From Hydractinia symbiolongicarpus (Eukaryota > Cnidaria > Hydrozoa > Anthoathecata > Hydractiniidae), in the NCBI RefSeq assembly GCF_029227915.1, contig NC_079889.1, forward strand, positions 7,502,001 through 7,566,000: DNA of 64,000 nt, given 5' to 3'. Of this stretch, positions 44,928 through 56,466 are shown one piece after another (the stretch's first letter is position 1; each line of letters begins with the position of its first letter). The position numbers and the translations under genes are program-made. Under the pieces are notes generated by a model that was not told where the DNA came from, did no database searches, and worked only from the letters and a program-made list of their open reading frames with translations.

Positions 44928-47900
44928 TTATTCAGAATATTTATTTACAAAGATATTTTGGCAGTAATTGGATTTCATGCATTCGTGTTTTCGAACAATA
45001 GGCGATTGTTCGTCGCTGTAATCGCTCTCTACTGTCCCCTTTCTTGGGATGGTGTGAAAATCTGCGTCGTTATTGCTTATAACGTCTCTTCTTTGATTTT
45101 GATATTCTGATGCATTTCCCTCTGATTTGTTGTAATACGTTGTGTTTGATGCTCGCTGTGATGGTCCCGTACTGTTTAGAACTGGTCTACCGTTTTTAAA
45201 GTTAGGATCTTCGAAATTCTTCCTTATCAATTTGACCTATATCGGGGAAATAAGAAAATAATTGCTTCTCTTTAACTTCATTATTTTGGTATAATAATGA
45301 AATTAATACGAAACGAAATAAATCGTAAACTCCATGCGCGGTTATATTTTTCATGTAAAATATGAGATATTGTATTATTTTTTTCTCTTCTTAGCCACTA
45401 ACGGATATTATATGGAAGCACTTTTCGTGCTAACCTTACGTCCAAATACGAATATAAATGTAATGCTCATAAATATTATTATTGGTAGGGTTAAAATATA
45501 TATGAATGTATACCTTTGGTCCAAACACGAATATAAGTGTTAATGTTGTACATAACAAAACGCATAACGCCAAGACGACATAAAGCTCTGTATAAAACGT
45601 TGTCTGATACAATGCCAATGAACAAATAGAACCAATCGATGCTAGAACGCCGACATTGTAAACTGCCAAACCTAAAATAAATTAATGTGTTTAAAAACAA
45701 CCTGCAAATTTAGCACGTTATAAACACAATTATGGCATAAATTTAACTAAAAAAAGGTAACGAAAATTTTAATATAAGAATTCTGAAATAATTCATTATA
45801 ATTATTTAGAAACTAGTCACCTATATATTTGGAGTCATTGATGGCTGCTACCTTGATGTGTCTTGTCTCCCAAGCCAGAAATAAGCCGAAAATTAATAGC
45901 ACACCCTTATAAAGAAAAAGTGCAACTCCATAATGAACTTGCAAATGACAACTACAGCGATAGATGATCTGCTCATGTCTTTCGTCAATTTCAAGGCGTT
46001 CCTAAACAAACAAAAAAATAATAATAAAGTGTTAAAACTTTGGAGGAACATTTGTCCAGTGCATTGCATATTATTTTATATACTACTTTTCTGTCTAATT
46101 GCTGTCACAAGTGGTAATGCTTAAGGATGTCAATACGATATCATTGCTTTAATCGGTTTTAAGATTTAGAAACTATCGAGAAATAAAGCAGAGTTTATTT
46201 AGAGCCAAATATAATTTAGAGATCTGCAGATGTTCTCGTCCATTTTTTGTGAGTTTGAACAATAAGGTACTGCGCAATAAGCCAGTGTTAAAAGTTAAAA
46301 ATATCGGTTGTTACGAAAACGCTTTTCTTCCTTTTAAAAATGTATAATATATATCTCTCTCCTTCTAGTGTCAAATTTGGCTCAACTCACGCTGTCCGGA
46401 GATTGGGGTAAATTTTGAAGAGAGCTAGTTCATGACGTCACATGTTCTAAGCATAAACAATTTAGCAGACAAGTAAGGCGGACGAGTTGCAAATACGAGT
46501 TAACAAAATAAAGGTGAAATTGTTTGTTCTTATGATATTATAAATCGATTTAGCTAAACTTATTTTTTCGCTGGAGGTAAGTTTTAAAGTTTATAGAAAT
46601 GCAGACAAAAGTATGTCATACCTCAAAACTGACAGTTTCAATTTTCAGTTCGTACGGAGACGTAAGCATCCACGTGGTCAATATGACGCTGTCCAAACAT
46701 AACATTAGAAAGATGACGCCAAACAAGTGTATATCTTTGATTACCTTGAAATTAGTGAAACGTAGCACGAAAACAAACATTACAGTTATACTCAGATTGA
46801 AAGAAGGTCATTAATATACCTCGTCTAACTCATACTGGCATGAAGCGCCGAAAATGGTGTTAATGATTTCTCCCGTACTTTATAGAAGTCATGACTACCG
46901 AGTATACCGAGTATATCAACAAAGGGCAAAAAGGAAGAAAGTGTTTCTCCCAGTTTTTTCTTGTAACAACTTTATAAGTATATCGTTTTTAGAGTTGACA
47001 TTTTGGCATTTCACCAGAAGTTCCCCGTCGCTACTCGCAGAAAACATGTTTGGACAAGTAGCGATCGTTATGAGATAGAAGATTAAAAGTGTGGCTAATA
47101 ACATGATAAAAATCTTATTTATCCCATTTATACTTTATCAAGCACATTTTCACCGCTGCGTTGTTTCAACGACTTTTTCTTTCCACCGGTATACCCTTTT
47201 TTCACTTTCTGGAAAATATGAATACGTCATCGTATACTGGGTAAAGCAATGCTGTTGTATATCCCAACTGATTACCAACAAGCTAGCTAACGAACATTCG
47301 TGCTAAGTTTTTACCAATAAAAGAAACTTTTCTAAAAAGCCCCGCCTTTATAGGGTGAAATCACAAATGATTTATTAAAAAATATCGGTTCGAGCAAACA
47401 ACTTTGATGATGACCTTTAGAATGTAAAGTCGAAATATCAAATTTAAAAGAAACTTTTCCGACTCTGTTTTTTTTTAATAATGTTTAAGCTATATTATAG
47501 ATATATTATTTACCAACAAATGATTTAATATGTTGATTCAACTTACAATAACTTGTAATGTTCTTGCGCTTGTAAATATGCGATATATCCTCCATGTTTT
47601 GCTAAATAAGGCTCCAAATGCGAGTGTGAAGCCAAAAGTAAGACAAAACACAACACCCTAAACGGAAAACAATACTTGCATTGTGTTACTGAAGTGCTGG
47701 CAAAATATTTCCACGTACATAAAAACACGCAATCACGACCATAAAATCCCTCCAAAATCCAATATAGTTACGTACGTTGCAAGTCATAGGTATTTTATTC
47801 ACATCAATTAATTTGGCATCCAGTCCATACAGGATAACAGCCAGATAACATAGAATACAACCTGCTACAATTAAGTTGTTTATGTATGGCGAAGACATCT

Positions 47901-50900
47901 TTATAAGTCTAAAGGAAAAAACAATTTCAGCTTTGAGATGTCTCTCCATTTCAGTACACAAGGCTTTTTGTAGTCCAACTGTGAAAAAAATACTTTCCAC
48001 TTACACCTTTTTTCTGTAGAATACATTAACAGCAAAAAAGTAAACAGATAAACATGTCGCCAAAAAAGAAAATGTCCACAAAATTGCAATAGTGGCTGTG
48101 CTAAACTTCTCCGGGTGGTGTATTGTTTTGACACCGTCCACTGGTATTTCATACACTGAAAGAAAACAAATCCATAAAAATGTCACTCGTTGAAGAAATG
48201 CCACATACACAATCAAGTAAAATGTTGTATGAAGCTGTGAAAATAAGTTAATTAACAATTACTCTAAAGTCCCGAATAGAAGGAAAGAAATCCATAATTC
48301 TGTGGTAAAATGCAGAAGTAACTTTTTTGGCTTTCTGTCTTAAAATTTAACGTGTTTCAAAAGAGCAAATTAAATTCTAAATGCGTTACGAACACAAGTG
48401 TCAGAAGACGCAAAAAGACAACGGCATTTCTTCTAAATGGTAGTCCCTAAACAATATGCTGTTAAAAAAAATCCTCGGAATTAAAAAAAAAATATATAAG
48501 CTAAGATTAAGACTTACCAAGTGGTGAAAAAATATTTTTCTGATGAGAAATATTGTATTCCACCTGATTGATTTTTGCATTGTATGTTCCCACGTGAGTA
48601 AAAGTTCCTGCCATAAAAAATATTCAGTACAGCACTAAAATTAAGGTCTCTTCCTGAAAAGTGGTTTATTTCAAATTCCTTGCACCTTTTTTTTTTTTTT
48701 TTTTTTTTTTTTGCGGCAAATATTTTATAATAAATGTTATAATATATACATTGCAGTTAACTATTAAAAAGGCATTAGGCAACCCAGGGAAAGATAGTAT
48801 TGTCTTACCATTTATTCCATATACTTCAAAATTGGTGTAATCTACCAATCGTCCACGTCGATTTTGACCAAAGCGTATAAAACCCTGTAAAAATTGTAGC
48901 CATTGGCGTCATAAAATGTTTAATATATTCAAATGACAGAAAAGTTAAAAATGACGGTAAATTTCTAAGTAATTACAAGTCCTTCATTCACAAGAATTAG
49001 TTAGGCAAAAATTTTTTTTTTGGAATCGATTTATCTTAAAACTGCATATTTTTCTTCTTACTTTTCAGTGCCCTATGTATTAGAAAGCCTTATAAATTTA
49101 TATTAACAATTTCACCCGATGCCTCGATTTTGTATAATTAATTATAACTAGTTAGCTTACAGTCATGCCCTGAAATTGAACTTTCTCCATTTCATTTACA
49201 AGGTTATCTAATGTTGTAAAGTTGTCATATGTGAACGACTCCCCAGTATACTTGTACTTCTTTATAACCCTGTCTAGTGTCAGCGCGACAGTCCACAATG
49301 TATCATATGCGTACAGAGATCTTTCGTCATATTCCAGCTCCTCTTCGTATAGGTTTGTCTCGAGTTCTCGACGTTTGGCCTTTATTAGTTCCCATACCTC
49401 GTTGACTTTCTAAAAGTAAAAAAAAATGACTTAAAAAATACAGTTGATGTAAAAATTCTGGGTAAACTAAGTGTGTCAAAATGTTAAAAAATACAAGAGA
49501 ACAAGCATACTATATTTGCGACGGTATTCACATTGTCAGACCTCTTCAGTGAGAGTCTTGGTATTAGCACGTTTTTACTGGCTCTATCTACTTCGTCTGC
49601 CGTACACTCAGTCCCCGAGTATTCCCAGCGCTTGTAGCTAGGATGGTTAGTTAAAATCCATTGGTATTTTGATGATGTCATGTTTAACTTATAAGCCTAA
49701 AAAAGGAAATTAAATTTGCAAAAAACAGAAATTCTGACTAGCTGTAACCTGCGTTTTTGTTAAGACGAAATGTACATGGGTTTACAATTACAGTATTCGA
49801 ACTAAATTCTTGGCGAAATCATTTTTAAAATTTCTTCGCTGCATTTTTTATGCAAGTAGTCGATAAAGCCCGTAGAAAAATCCACTGAGGCAGGATAAAA
49901 ATGAAAAAGTAGCTTCGTTTTGACGACGTTAGCGACTCATCCACAAAAAAAATTTAGAATCTTTTCACGTTTTCACGTTGCCTCTATTGCGTAGAGCTTA
50001 ATCTGGTGATCAAGAAAATGTATATGATCATGCGCTTTTGATGAGCGGTTAATGAGATATAAGAGGGCAAAGATTTTGCTGACGTCGGCAATGTTCCGTC
50101 AAAACCCTAATTTTTTTTTAGAAATTAGTATACCTGTTGCCTTCATCATATAGATCTTGAAACGCTGACCAAGAAAATGTATAGGATTATGTACGTTTGA
50201 CAAACGGTTGCAGAGATATTAGGGTTTGAAGGTTTTTTGATGGCGTCATTAAACCGTACATTCCAAAACCTCGTTTCTAAGTTACTTGGCCTCAAAGTTT
50301 TAAGTGCACTGTAATGGCTTCATTAAGTTGATATAAAATATTGACGTTAAATTAGTGTAAAATTTTATATTAATCTATTCGATTTAGTCACAGTCTGTTA
50401 TTCTTAGCCTCTCGTAGTCTTTTTGTCTGTGTGTGCTTTATGCCAGTTGTTCCATTCTAAGGGGTTACACGTACCCGAAGTGAAAGTTATACCGAAGTAT
50501 AATTTCACGCCGGCGTGAAAGTTTTTTAGGTTACACGTGCCGAATTGGAGACCGAAGTAAGTTTTTACCCGAAGTGAGTTTCACTTCGCCTATCATGCCG
50601 AAATGAACTAAAAAAAGTGAACTTCATTATAAATGTTATACCGAAGTGAAAACAGCATTGGGGTTACACGTAAATTTTTACTAATTTCACGCCGGCGTTA
50701 GATTTCACTTCGGTCCTAAAGACCAAAGTAAACTCACGCCAGCGTGAGATTTCACTTCGGTCTGAACGTGTAACCAGTTACAGAATTTTTATAAGAGACA
50801 GAAGTGAGTTCACTTCGGCAAAATCTCACTTCGGGTACGTGTAACCACCCCCTAATTTATAATAATGGCTTATTAACAGTTTAGCCGGTCTATACGGGAA

Positions 50901-53900
50901 AATATAGGCCGAGAACATGACGTCATGTAATGAACGCAATGAGGTCCATGCGAGTGACAAAGGTCTATATTTTCCCGTATAAACAGGCTAATAAGGTGAA
51001 TAAGTCATTTATTACCCCATTGATTATTTCATAACCATTAATGAAAAAAAAAGGTTTTAGAGTCCAGGGGTCTTTACCAAAAACAAGGTTTAGGTTGAAA
51101 CCATGTAATTTTCTTTATATTTTGAACGTACACAGACATTTGATCCACAACTCGTTCGAAAATAAACAATACAATACAACTTTTAAAAATAGAATATTTC
51201 AAAACAGTTATAAAATTCAATTCTTTGTCGTTTCGCTGGTGGAGTACAATTGAGTACAATTGTTAAAATTTCCTCCGGAAAAAAATTAAGAAAGGGTTGA
51301 AGACTGCGTAGAACTGAAAGTATTAAGAGCTGTCGATTGGTTATGTACGTCAAGTTGGTTATTATTTGAGCTCAAGATGTTTGACATTTTGTAACGGTGA
51401 GTGGTACTAGCTGATTTGTAATTTCTTAACAAAATTTGTGACCACTGTGTTGGGCTACATAACTTTCAGGGACAATATTTTGTAGCTTTTGACTGTTGTC
51501 CTGCTATGAATTCGTCTATTACATTTAAATCGTCAAATAAGCTATCGTCTACCAGACGAAAACAAGGAGTAATTGACATTTTTCTACCACTTTAAATTAA
51601 CTTTCTTGTTTTGTTTTTGTTTTGATGTCGGTTTATACGGCGTTATATAGACTGGTCACGTGAAAAGAAAACCCAATCAAATTTTTTGATAACGTTCGAA
51701 TAAACGTAAACATTTGAAAATACTCAACAGTGGGGTAATAATATATTTTAATTTGTTCTGTTTAATTGTACAGTACTTTATTTTTCGAAGCAGTTAATTT
51801 TATTATTGCAAAAAATGAGAATTAGTGTTAAATTCCACATATTTTTATCGGAACACGTTTTTGCCGATGCCAAAAGTATTTGTGCTGTTTTTTTAACATT
51901 ATTGCAAGAATGCAAGTATTGCAAAATTAAATTTCAAGTTTTTTTGCAACAAAGTAATAGTTGATAAACCTGGCTTTGCCTGAACGAATTTTATGCATAC
52001 GTTTAAAATAACCTCTTTTCACCTCACCAGATGATATTTTTCACATAAGCTGTGTTAAAGGAGACCGTCAGCTAAGGAAACGTGAAAACAAAAAGGTTAA
52101 CGTTTTTAACCCCTGGGCGTTTCTTGTTTTTTATGAACATTTGATGTTGACAGGAGTTTGGATGTGCACGGTATGTACTAAGAATTTAATGTACACTCAC
52201 CTCACATAATATGGCTGGCAATTGAAATCTATTAAACGCTGCCACAATTATGCGTATGTCTTTATCCTGAAGGTCGAAAAATAGAATATGACTGATTTTG
52301 TTCCAACATTTTATAGTTTAAATAACGACTACGTGTTATTATTATTAAAATGGTTGTCTACTCTGGAGATTCATTTTGTACCAGTGTGTTTTTAACTCAC
52401 CTTAAACGATATTAATTTGTTTCTAATTACGTTTTTGGTTAGGTTATGATTTATTGAGTTAAATACGGTGACAAAATCTGTTGCAACTACTTCAATTTGA
52501 TTTTCGCTGAATTTTTTGCTCATATCAGTAATCACCTAAAATGCAATTGGAGATGTAGTAAACACTTCCAAGTAGTTATTTGAAATAATCAAACCCTACT
52601 ACAATACTTCCTCGAAGACAAATGAACATGGTATTTTTTAATAACTCCTACAAAAATGTGAGTACTAGCAAATCTACAAAATAACAAAAATCGTAGGAAA
52701 ATTGATTTAATACAAAATGAATCAACACCGCTAAAAACATTTAGCCGTTCAGAACTAAATAAATTACCTTGATATTAATGTCAGTATTTCCTGACGTTTC
52801 GGCTCCAACGATGTAAAACAGGCCTACACGTTTCCAATTAAACTTTTTAAAAAGGAAAACGATTGCCGTATGAAAGGATGAGTATGAAGGTATCAAACTA
52901 AACACGTATGGGTTAAGTTTTTTTGAAGAAAATGTAGGATCTGTGGCTCCTATGTTCATCTATAAAAACGAAGAAATGTTTAGTAATAACAAAAAGGATA
53001 ATAATTAACCTTTTAAAATAACCATAAAATGTCTATTTAAGAAAGCGTTTTACTGTAAATACTTGACTAAATTCTCTTTTTCAATAAGCGCCATACCCTA
53101 AAAAGTTATTTGGCTAAATTGTGATTATTGTTGCTGATGCCAGCATTACTTATTTATCTATTTGCTAGACATTCTTAGGCAGTTGGGTTAATTCTTCTAC
53201 AATTCAGATATTGCAGGAACTGAAACTAGCGGCCTTTCAACCTTCTTCATCCGCGCTACACATCTGTTAAAACAGAACTCCCTTTGCTTCTCGGCTGCGG
53301 AGCAATCGTCAGGCGATGCTGTTTTTTCATATCAAAAAATGGGCAGAAAACTTTTATTTCCAAAGAATAATGAATAAGTTTTTAGTACATGCCCTAGCCT
53401 TTCGGCTAACATATATCAAATTTTAGAAATATTTATATATTGCTGGTTTAAAAAAAAGATTTTTTTGGTTCAGTTTACTCTTTAAATGTAATGAACATTA
53501 TAAAAAATGAATAGGCTCACAAATTTTTAATTTATTAAGCATTTTACCTTCCAAGCACCAAACCTGAATGTGGATCACATTCCACTAACTCACTTTTATA
53601 ACTCCTAAAATACTGTTCCAATTGGGCTTAGAAGTTGATTTTTAATATCTTTTTATTCAGCAATTTTTGCATTTTGGGAGTTGCCATAAAAGAATATAAA
53701 AATTGGGGAGGGTGTATATTTGATCATGTTCAATAACTTCTGAAGGGCTGGAATCCTGTTAATGAAACTTAGTAGATCAATAATATAGAAAAGAAGAAAA
53801 TAATGGGTAATAAAATATTTTTTTGCTGCAATTAGCCAATTGTGTCGTGACTTCATCATTTTTTTACAGACATCATCGTTTTTAATAAAACTTGTCGCCG

Positions 53901-56466
53901 AAAATTCCATACGACGGCTTAGGTCAAAATGGACCACAGGGCAAGAGTAATTTTTGCTAAATAAGTTATGAGGACGGCGAGGTAGACTTTCAGTCTTATC
54001 AGGTGAGAAAAAAACTGCGCTAGTTGCGAGGTTGACGGTTTTCTAGTAGGGAAATTGACCGGACTGCAAGGCAAGACGATTTTGTTTTTGCGATTGATAA
54101 AAGAATGTAAATAATTAATTGTGGAATAACTAGGAACTACTACTGTGTGGGAACCTAGGATATTCTTTTGTTGCACAGATGATCAAAAAGAAAGTTTTCT
54201 TGTTGATTGTTCGTGTCATTTTAATAAAATTGACATAAAATCAAGCATTCAACACATTTTAAAACATTGTGTAAGGATATTAAAACGTATTATTTGAGTG
54301 GATTCTTTTACGGTTTATTTGCAACATTTCTAACGACATTAAAAACTAACCATTTTGTGATATAAAACACAATAATCTTTAAACTTTTTGAGTGGATTCT
54401 TTTACGGGTTTAAGTAATTAGTCTCTTATAGTGCACGCCAACTGTGTCTGTCTGTTTTAAGCAGTCGATTACATTTTATACAATTTTCCTTAAAATAAAC
54501 TAAAAAACATCCTTAAAACAATATTCTGTATACCATGAATCTTTTCTTGACATTAATTGGTTAGAATAAATCATGCAATGAAATAAAGCTATTTAATTGG
54601 CTAGGAAATGTATTGTATACTAATTTAAATTTACCGTGACGGGTTTTAAAACCACTTTTACTTTGTTAGGAATTAATGCGTGAACAAAGTCACAGGCGAT
54701 TACATATTGTTACAGTTGTTGCTTTTTGTTTTAAACGTTTTATTTGCAGTCTTTTTACTGCAATTACTAATACATAGAGGTATTTTCTTTCAACCTCTTA
54801 TTTTGTTTTTTTCATTTCTTATTGAAAATTTCGATATTACTTTTCATGATAGAAAATTTCTCTAAAAAACTGCATTTTTTTTATTAAAACGCTGAATTAA
54901 ATTCTGTGTAAGTTCAGGGTATTTTGCAATTTTTAAAATTTGAAAAAAATTAAAGTAATTGATGGCTACTGCTGCCGTTGAGTGTTTTATAATAGTAAAT
55001 ATTTTAATAGTAAAAATTTTTTTTCTCTGCAAACTTCGCTACTTCTCGCCAACCGCCAAATTTGCTTTCGTGGAAGTGGAAGGAGTTCGGCTTTTTTCCA
55101 AAACAATATTTTTTTTTCTGCGAACTGTTTTGAACCGTTGTGAAACAATAACGATTTGTGAATGATAAAAAACTCGTACATGCCGTTGCGGCAGAATAAA
55201 GGAAAAAAGACTTTTTATAGGTTCACCCTAACATAACGAAGCGATATTCTACATTGGAAATGTATGCAAAAAAGTGCAAATATACTCTTAAAGTGGCAAT
55301 TCTAAATAAGCCACAAAAACAGTAAGGTAACTATTGAGTCAGAAAATATTCATGATTAGATTTTCTTTTTTGCAAGACAAACAAGAAACTTGTTGATTGG
55401 ATTAACCCTATTCAGACTTGACACACTTATAGTACGTCATGAAAGAAATAAAATGGCAGCAAAAATTGTTCACTTATGTCAGTTAATTTTTTCCAAGCAA
55501 CTATTTGCATGTAAAAAAAATTATTATTAAATAGCCCGTACCTGTAACAGAGCTTTCTTGCTGTTATCTATAATATACCTGCATGCTCCGAAGTCTGGTG
55601 AGTTTACTGGTCCAATGATGCTATACATATGCTCCTTTTTTGTGCTAAGAATTGGCATCAGCTTTGGAAGTACGTGAAAAATACCCTATAAGACATAATG
55701 ATTTTAGTTAAAATCTTGCTGTGGGCTGAGTTTAATGATAAACATGTAGTTCAGAAGCGTCATTTTAAAATTATTAACTTTTTAGCTTCTAAACTTTTGT
55801 AAATAGGAATTATGATGATTACTGGATAATATTCAAAACTCTTTTAATTTTAAAATAAAATTAAACTTCCAAATTATATTCTTATGATTCTAACTGTGCA
55901 GTAATTATAGGTAATAAAGTTTGCAGTTCATTTGTTAAAGAGTAACTTTGCCATTAAAATGCAATCTGTTTGGCAGAAAAATATTTATTTTTAAAAATTG
56001 TTTGACTTACAAATAATGTAGGATTTGCAGTTACTTGAAAGTCATAATCTGTTAACAAGGTTGTGTTCTTGTTAATTAATTCTTCTGCCACTTTGAGAGC
56101 AGAGATAGCTGTACTTGGGTCGTGTTCTTTCTTGCTACCATAACTACCAACTTCTTCATTAACAAATGCTGTAGTCCATAATTTCATTTTTGGTGTTACT
56201 GGTACTTTTGTTATGATTGAGTTTGCCTTTTCTCTCTTCTGCTCCTTTTTTGTTGATTTTGTTGTAGAGTTCGTTTGCATCAACGTTGTTACTACTTCTC
56301 TTTCGGCAATTGATATTGACAGTATACTGGTAGTTGCAGGAAAATCGGATTTTTTTGTTGATAACGGTGTGACAGACGTGGCTTCATTTCCAAATCTATT
56401 CTGCGCTTTCAACATTTGTATTAAGCCAAACATGATCATTTGTAAACAGACCTTTGGTAATCGCAT
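44928..56466 (-). CDS. GABA-B-type metabotropic receptor (class C GPCR), 16 exons, about 919 aa
   Basis: Exons, all joined in phase: 56011-56466, 55542-55685, 52768-52959, 52401-52535, 52201-52266, 49511-49696, 49161-49409, 48809-48884, 48518-48607, 48005-48155, 47776-47908, 47547-47657, 46622-46744, 45821-46001, 45514-45671, 44928-45236. Start MRLPKVCLQMIMFGL is a signal peptide. A Ser/Thr/Lys-rich stretch (residues about 22-95) precedes the ligand-binding Venus-flytrap domain (IGATDPTFSSKKLNPYVF, KFNWKRVGLFYI, KDIRIIVAAFN, YAYDTLWTVALTLD). No cysteine-rich domain follows, as in GABA-B and unlike mGluR. Seven membrane segments: TM1 exon 10, TM2 exon 11 (IKMSSPYINNLIVAGC), TM3 exon 12 (FGFTLAFGALFSKTWRIYR), TM4 exon 13, TM5 exon 14 (FGLFLAWETRHIKVAAINDS), TM6-7 exon 15 (VYNVGVLAS, LTLIFVFGPK). 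The 102-residue tail is polar with no obvious coiled coil. It should couple to G proteins at the plasma membrane; the ligand is not certain. No damage seen. Confidence 0.92.
48687..48712 (+). repeat. Poly-T run, 26 bases, in receptor intron 8-9
   Basis: Uninterrupted T26 next to exon 9 on the upstream side of exon 8; read on the gene strand as poly-A. Confidence 0.95.
49970..50270. repeat. Tandem duplication, two diverged units of about 165 bp, in receptor intron 5
   Basis: The block 'TGATCAAGAAAATGTATATGATCATG...CGGTTAATGAGATATAAGAG...TTTGCTGACGTCG' is repeated as 'TGACCAAGAAAATGTATAGGATTATG...CGGTTGCAGAGATATTAGGG...TTTTTGATGGCGTCA' (long motifs shortened here). It may be a degenerate dispersed repeat. 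Confidence 0.7.
50461..50852. mobile_element. Harbinger-type MITE rich in CGAAGTGA motifs
   Basis: 392 bp with inverted ends GGGGTTACACGTACCCGAAG and its near-complement (TTCGGGTACGTGTAACCACC), flanked by TAA at 50,458-50,460 and 50,853-50,855. About a dozen CGAAGTGA / TCACTTCG motifs in both orientations and palindromes such as TTTCACGCCGGCGTGAAA (50,502) fill the interior. Non-coding, in intron 5 of the receptor gene. Confidence 0.85.
50881..50991. mobile_element. Fold-back element, 111 bp
   Basis: TTAGCCGGTCTATACGGGAA with AATATAG is matched at the other end by CTATATTTTCCCGTATAAAC with AGGCTAA, giving 27-29-bp arms around a short centre holding GACGTC. In intron 5 of the receptor gene, just beyond the preceding MITE. 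Confidence 0.75.
51009..51741. mobile_element. Possible MITE bounded by TTATTACCCCA inverted repeats
   Basis: TTATTACCCCA at 51,009-51,019 and TGGGGTAATAA at 51,731-51,741 face each other 733 bp apart. The TTA/TAA edges would suit a Harbinger-type duplication, but the interior shows no supporting signal. Confidence 0.4.
54294..54407. repeat. 20-bp exact direct repeat, 94 bp apart
   Basis: TTGAGTGGATTCTTTTACGG occurs at 54,294-54,313 and again at 54,388-54,407, in receptor intron 2. The 55,541-52,960 intron otherwise shows nothing recognisable. Confidence 0.7.

Noticed and set aside
54953-55181. Overlapping ORFs in receptor intron 2
   Set aside because: Located between receptor exons 2 and 3, hydrophobic or low complexity, no phase-compatible splice use seen.
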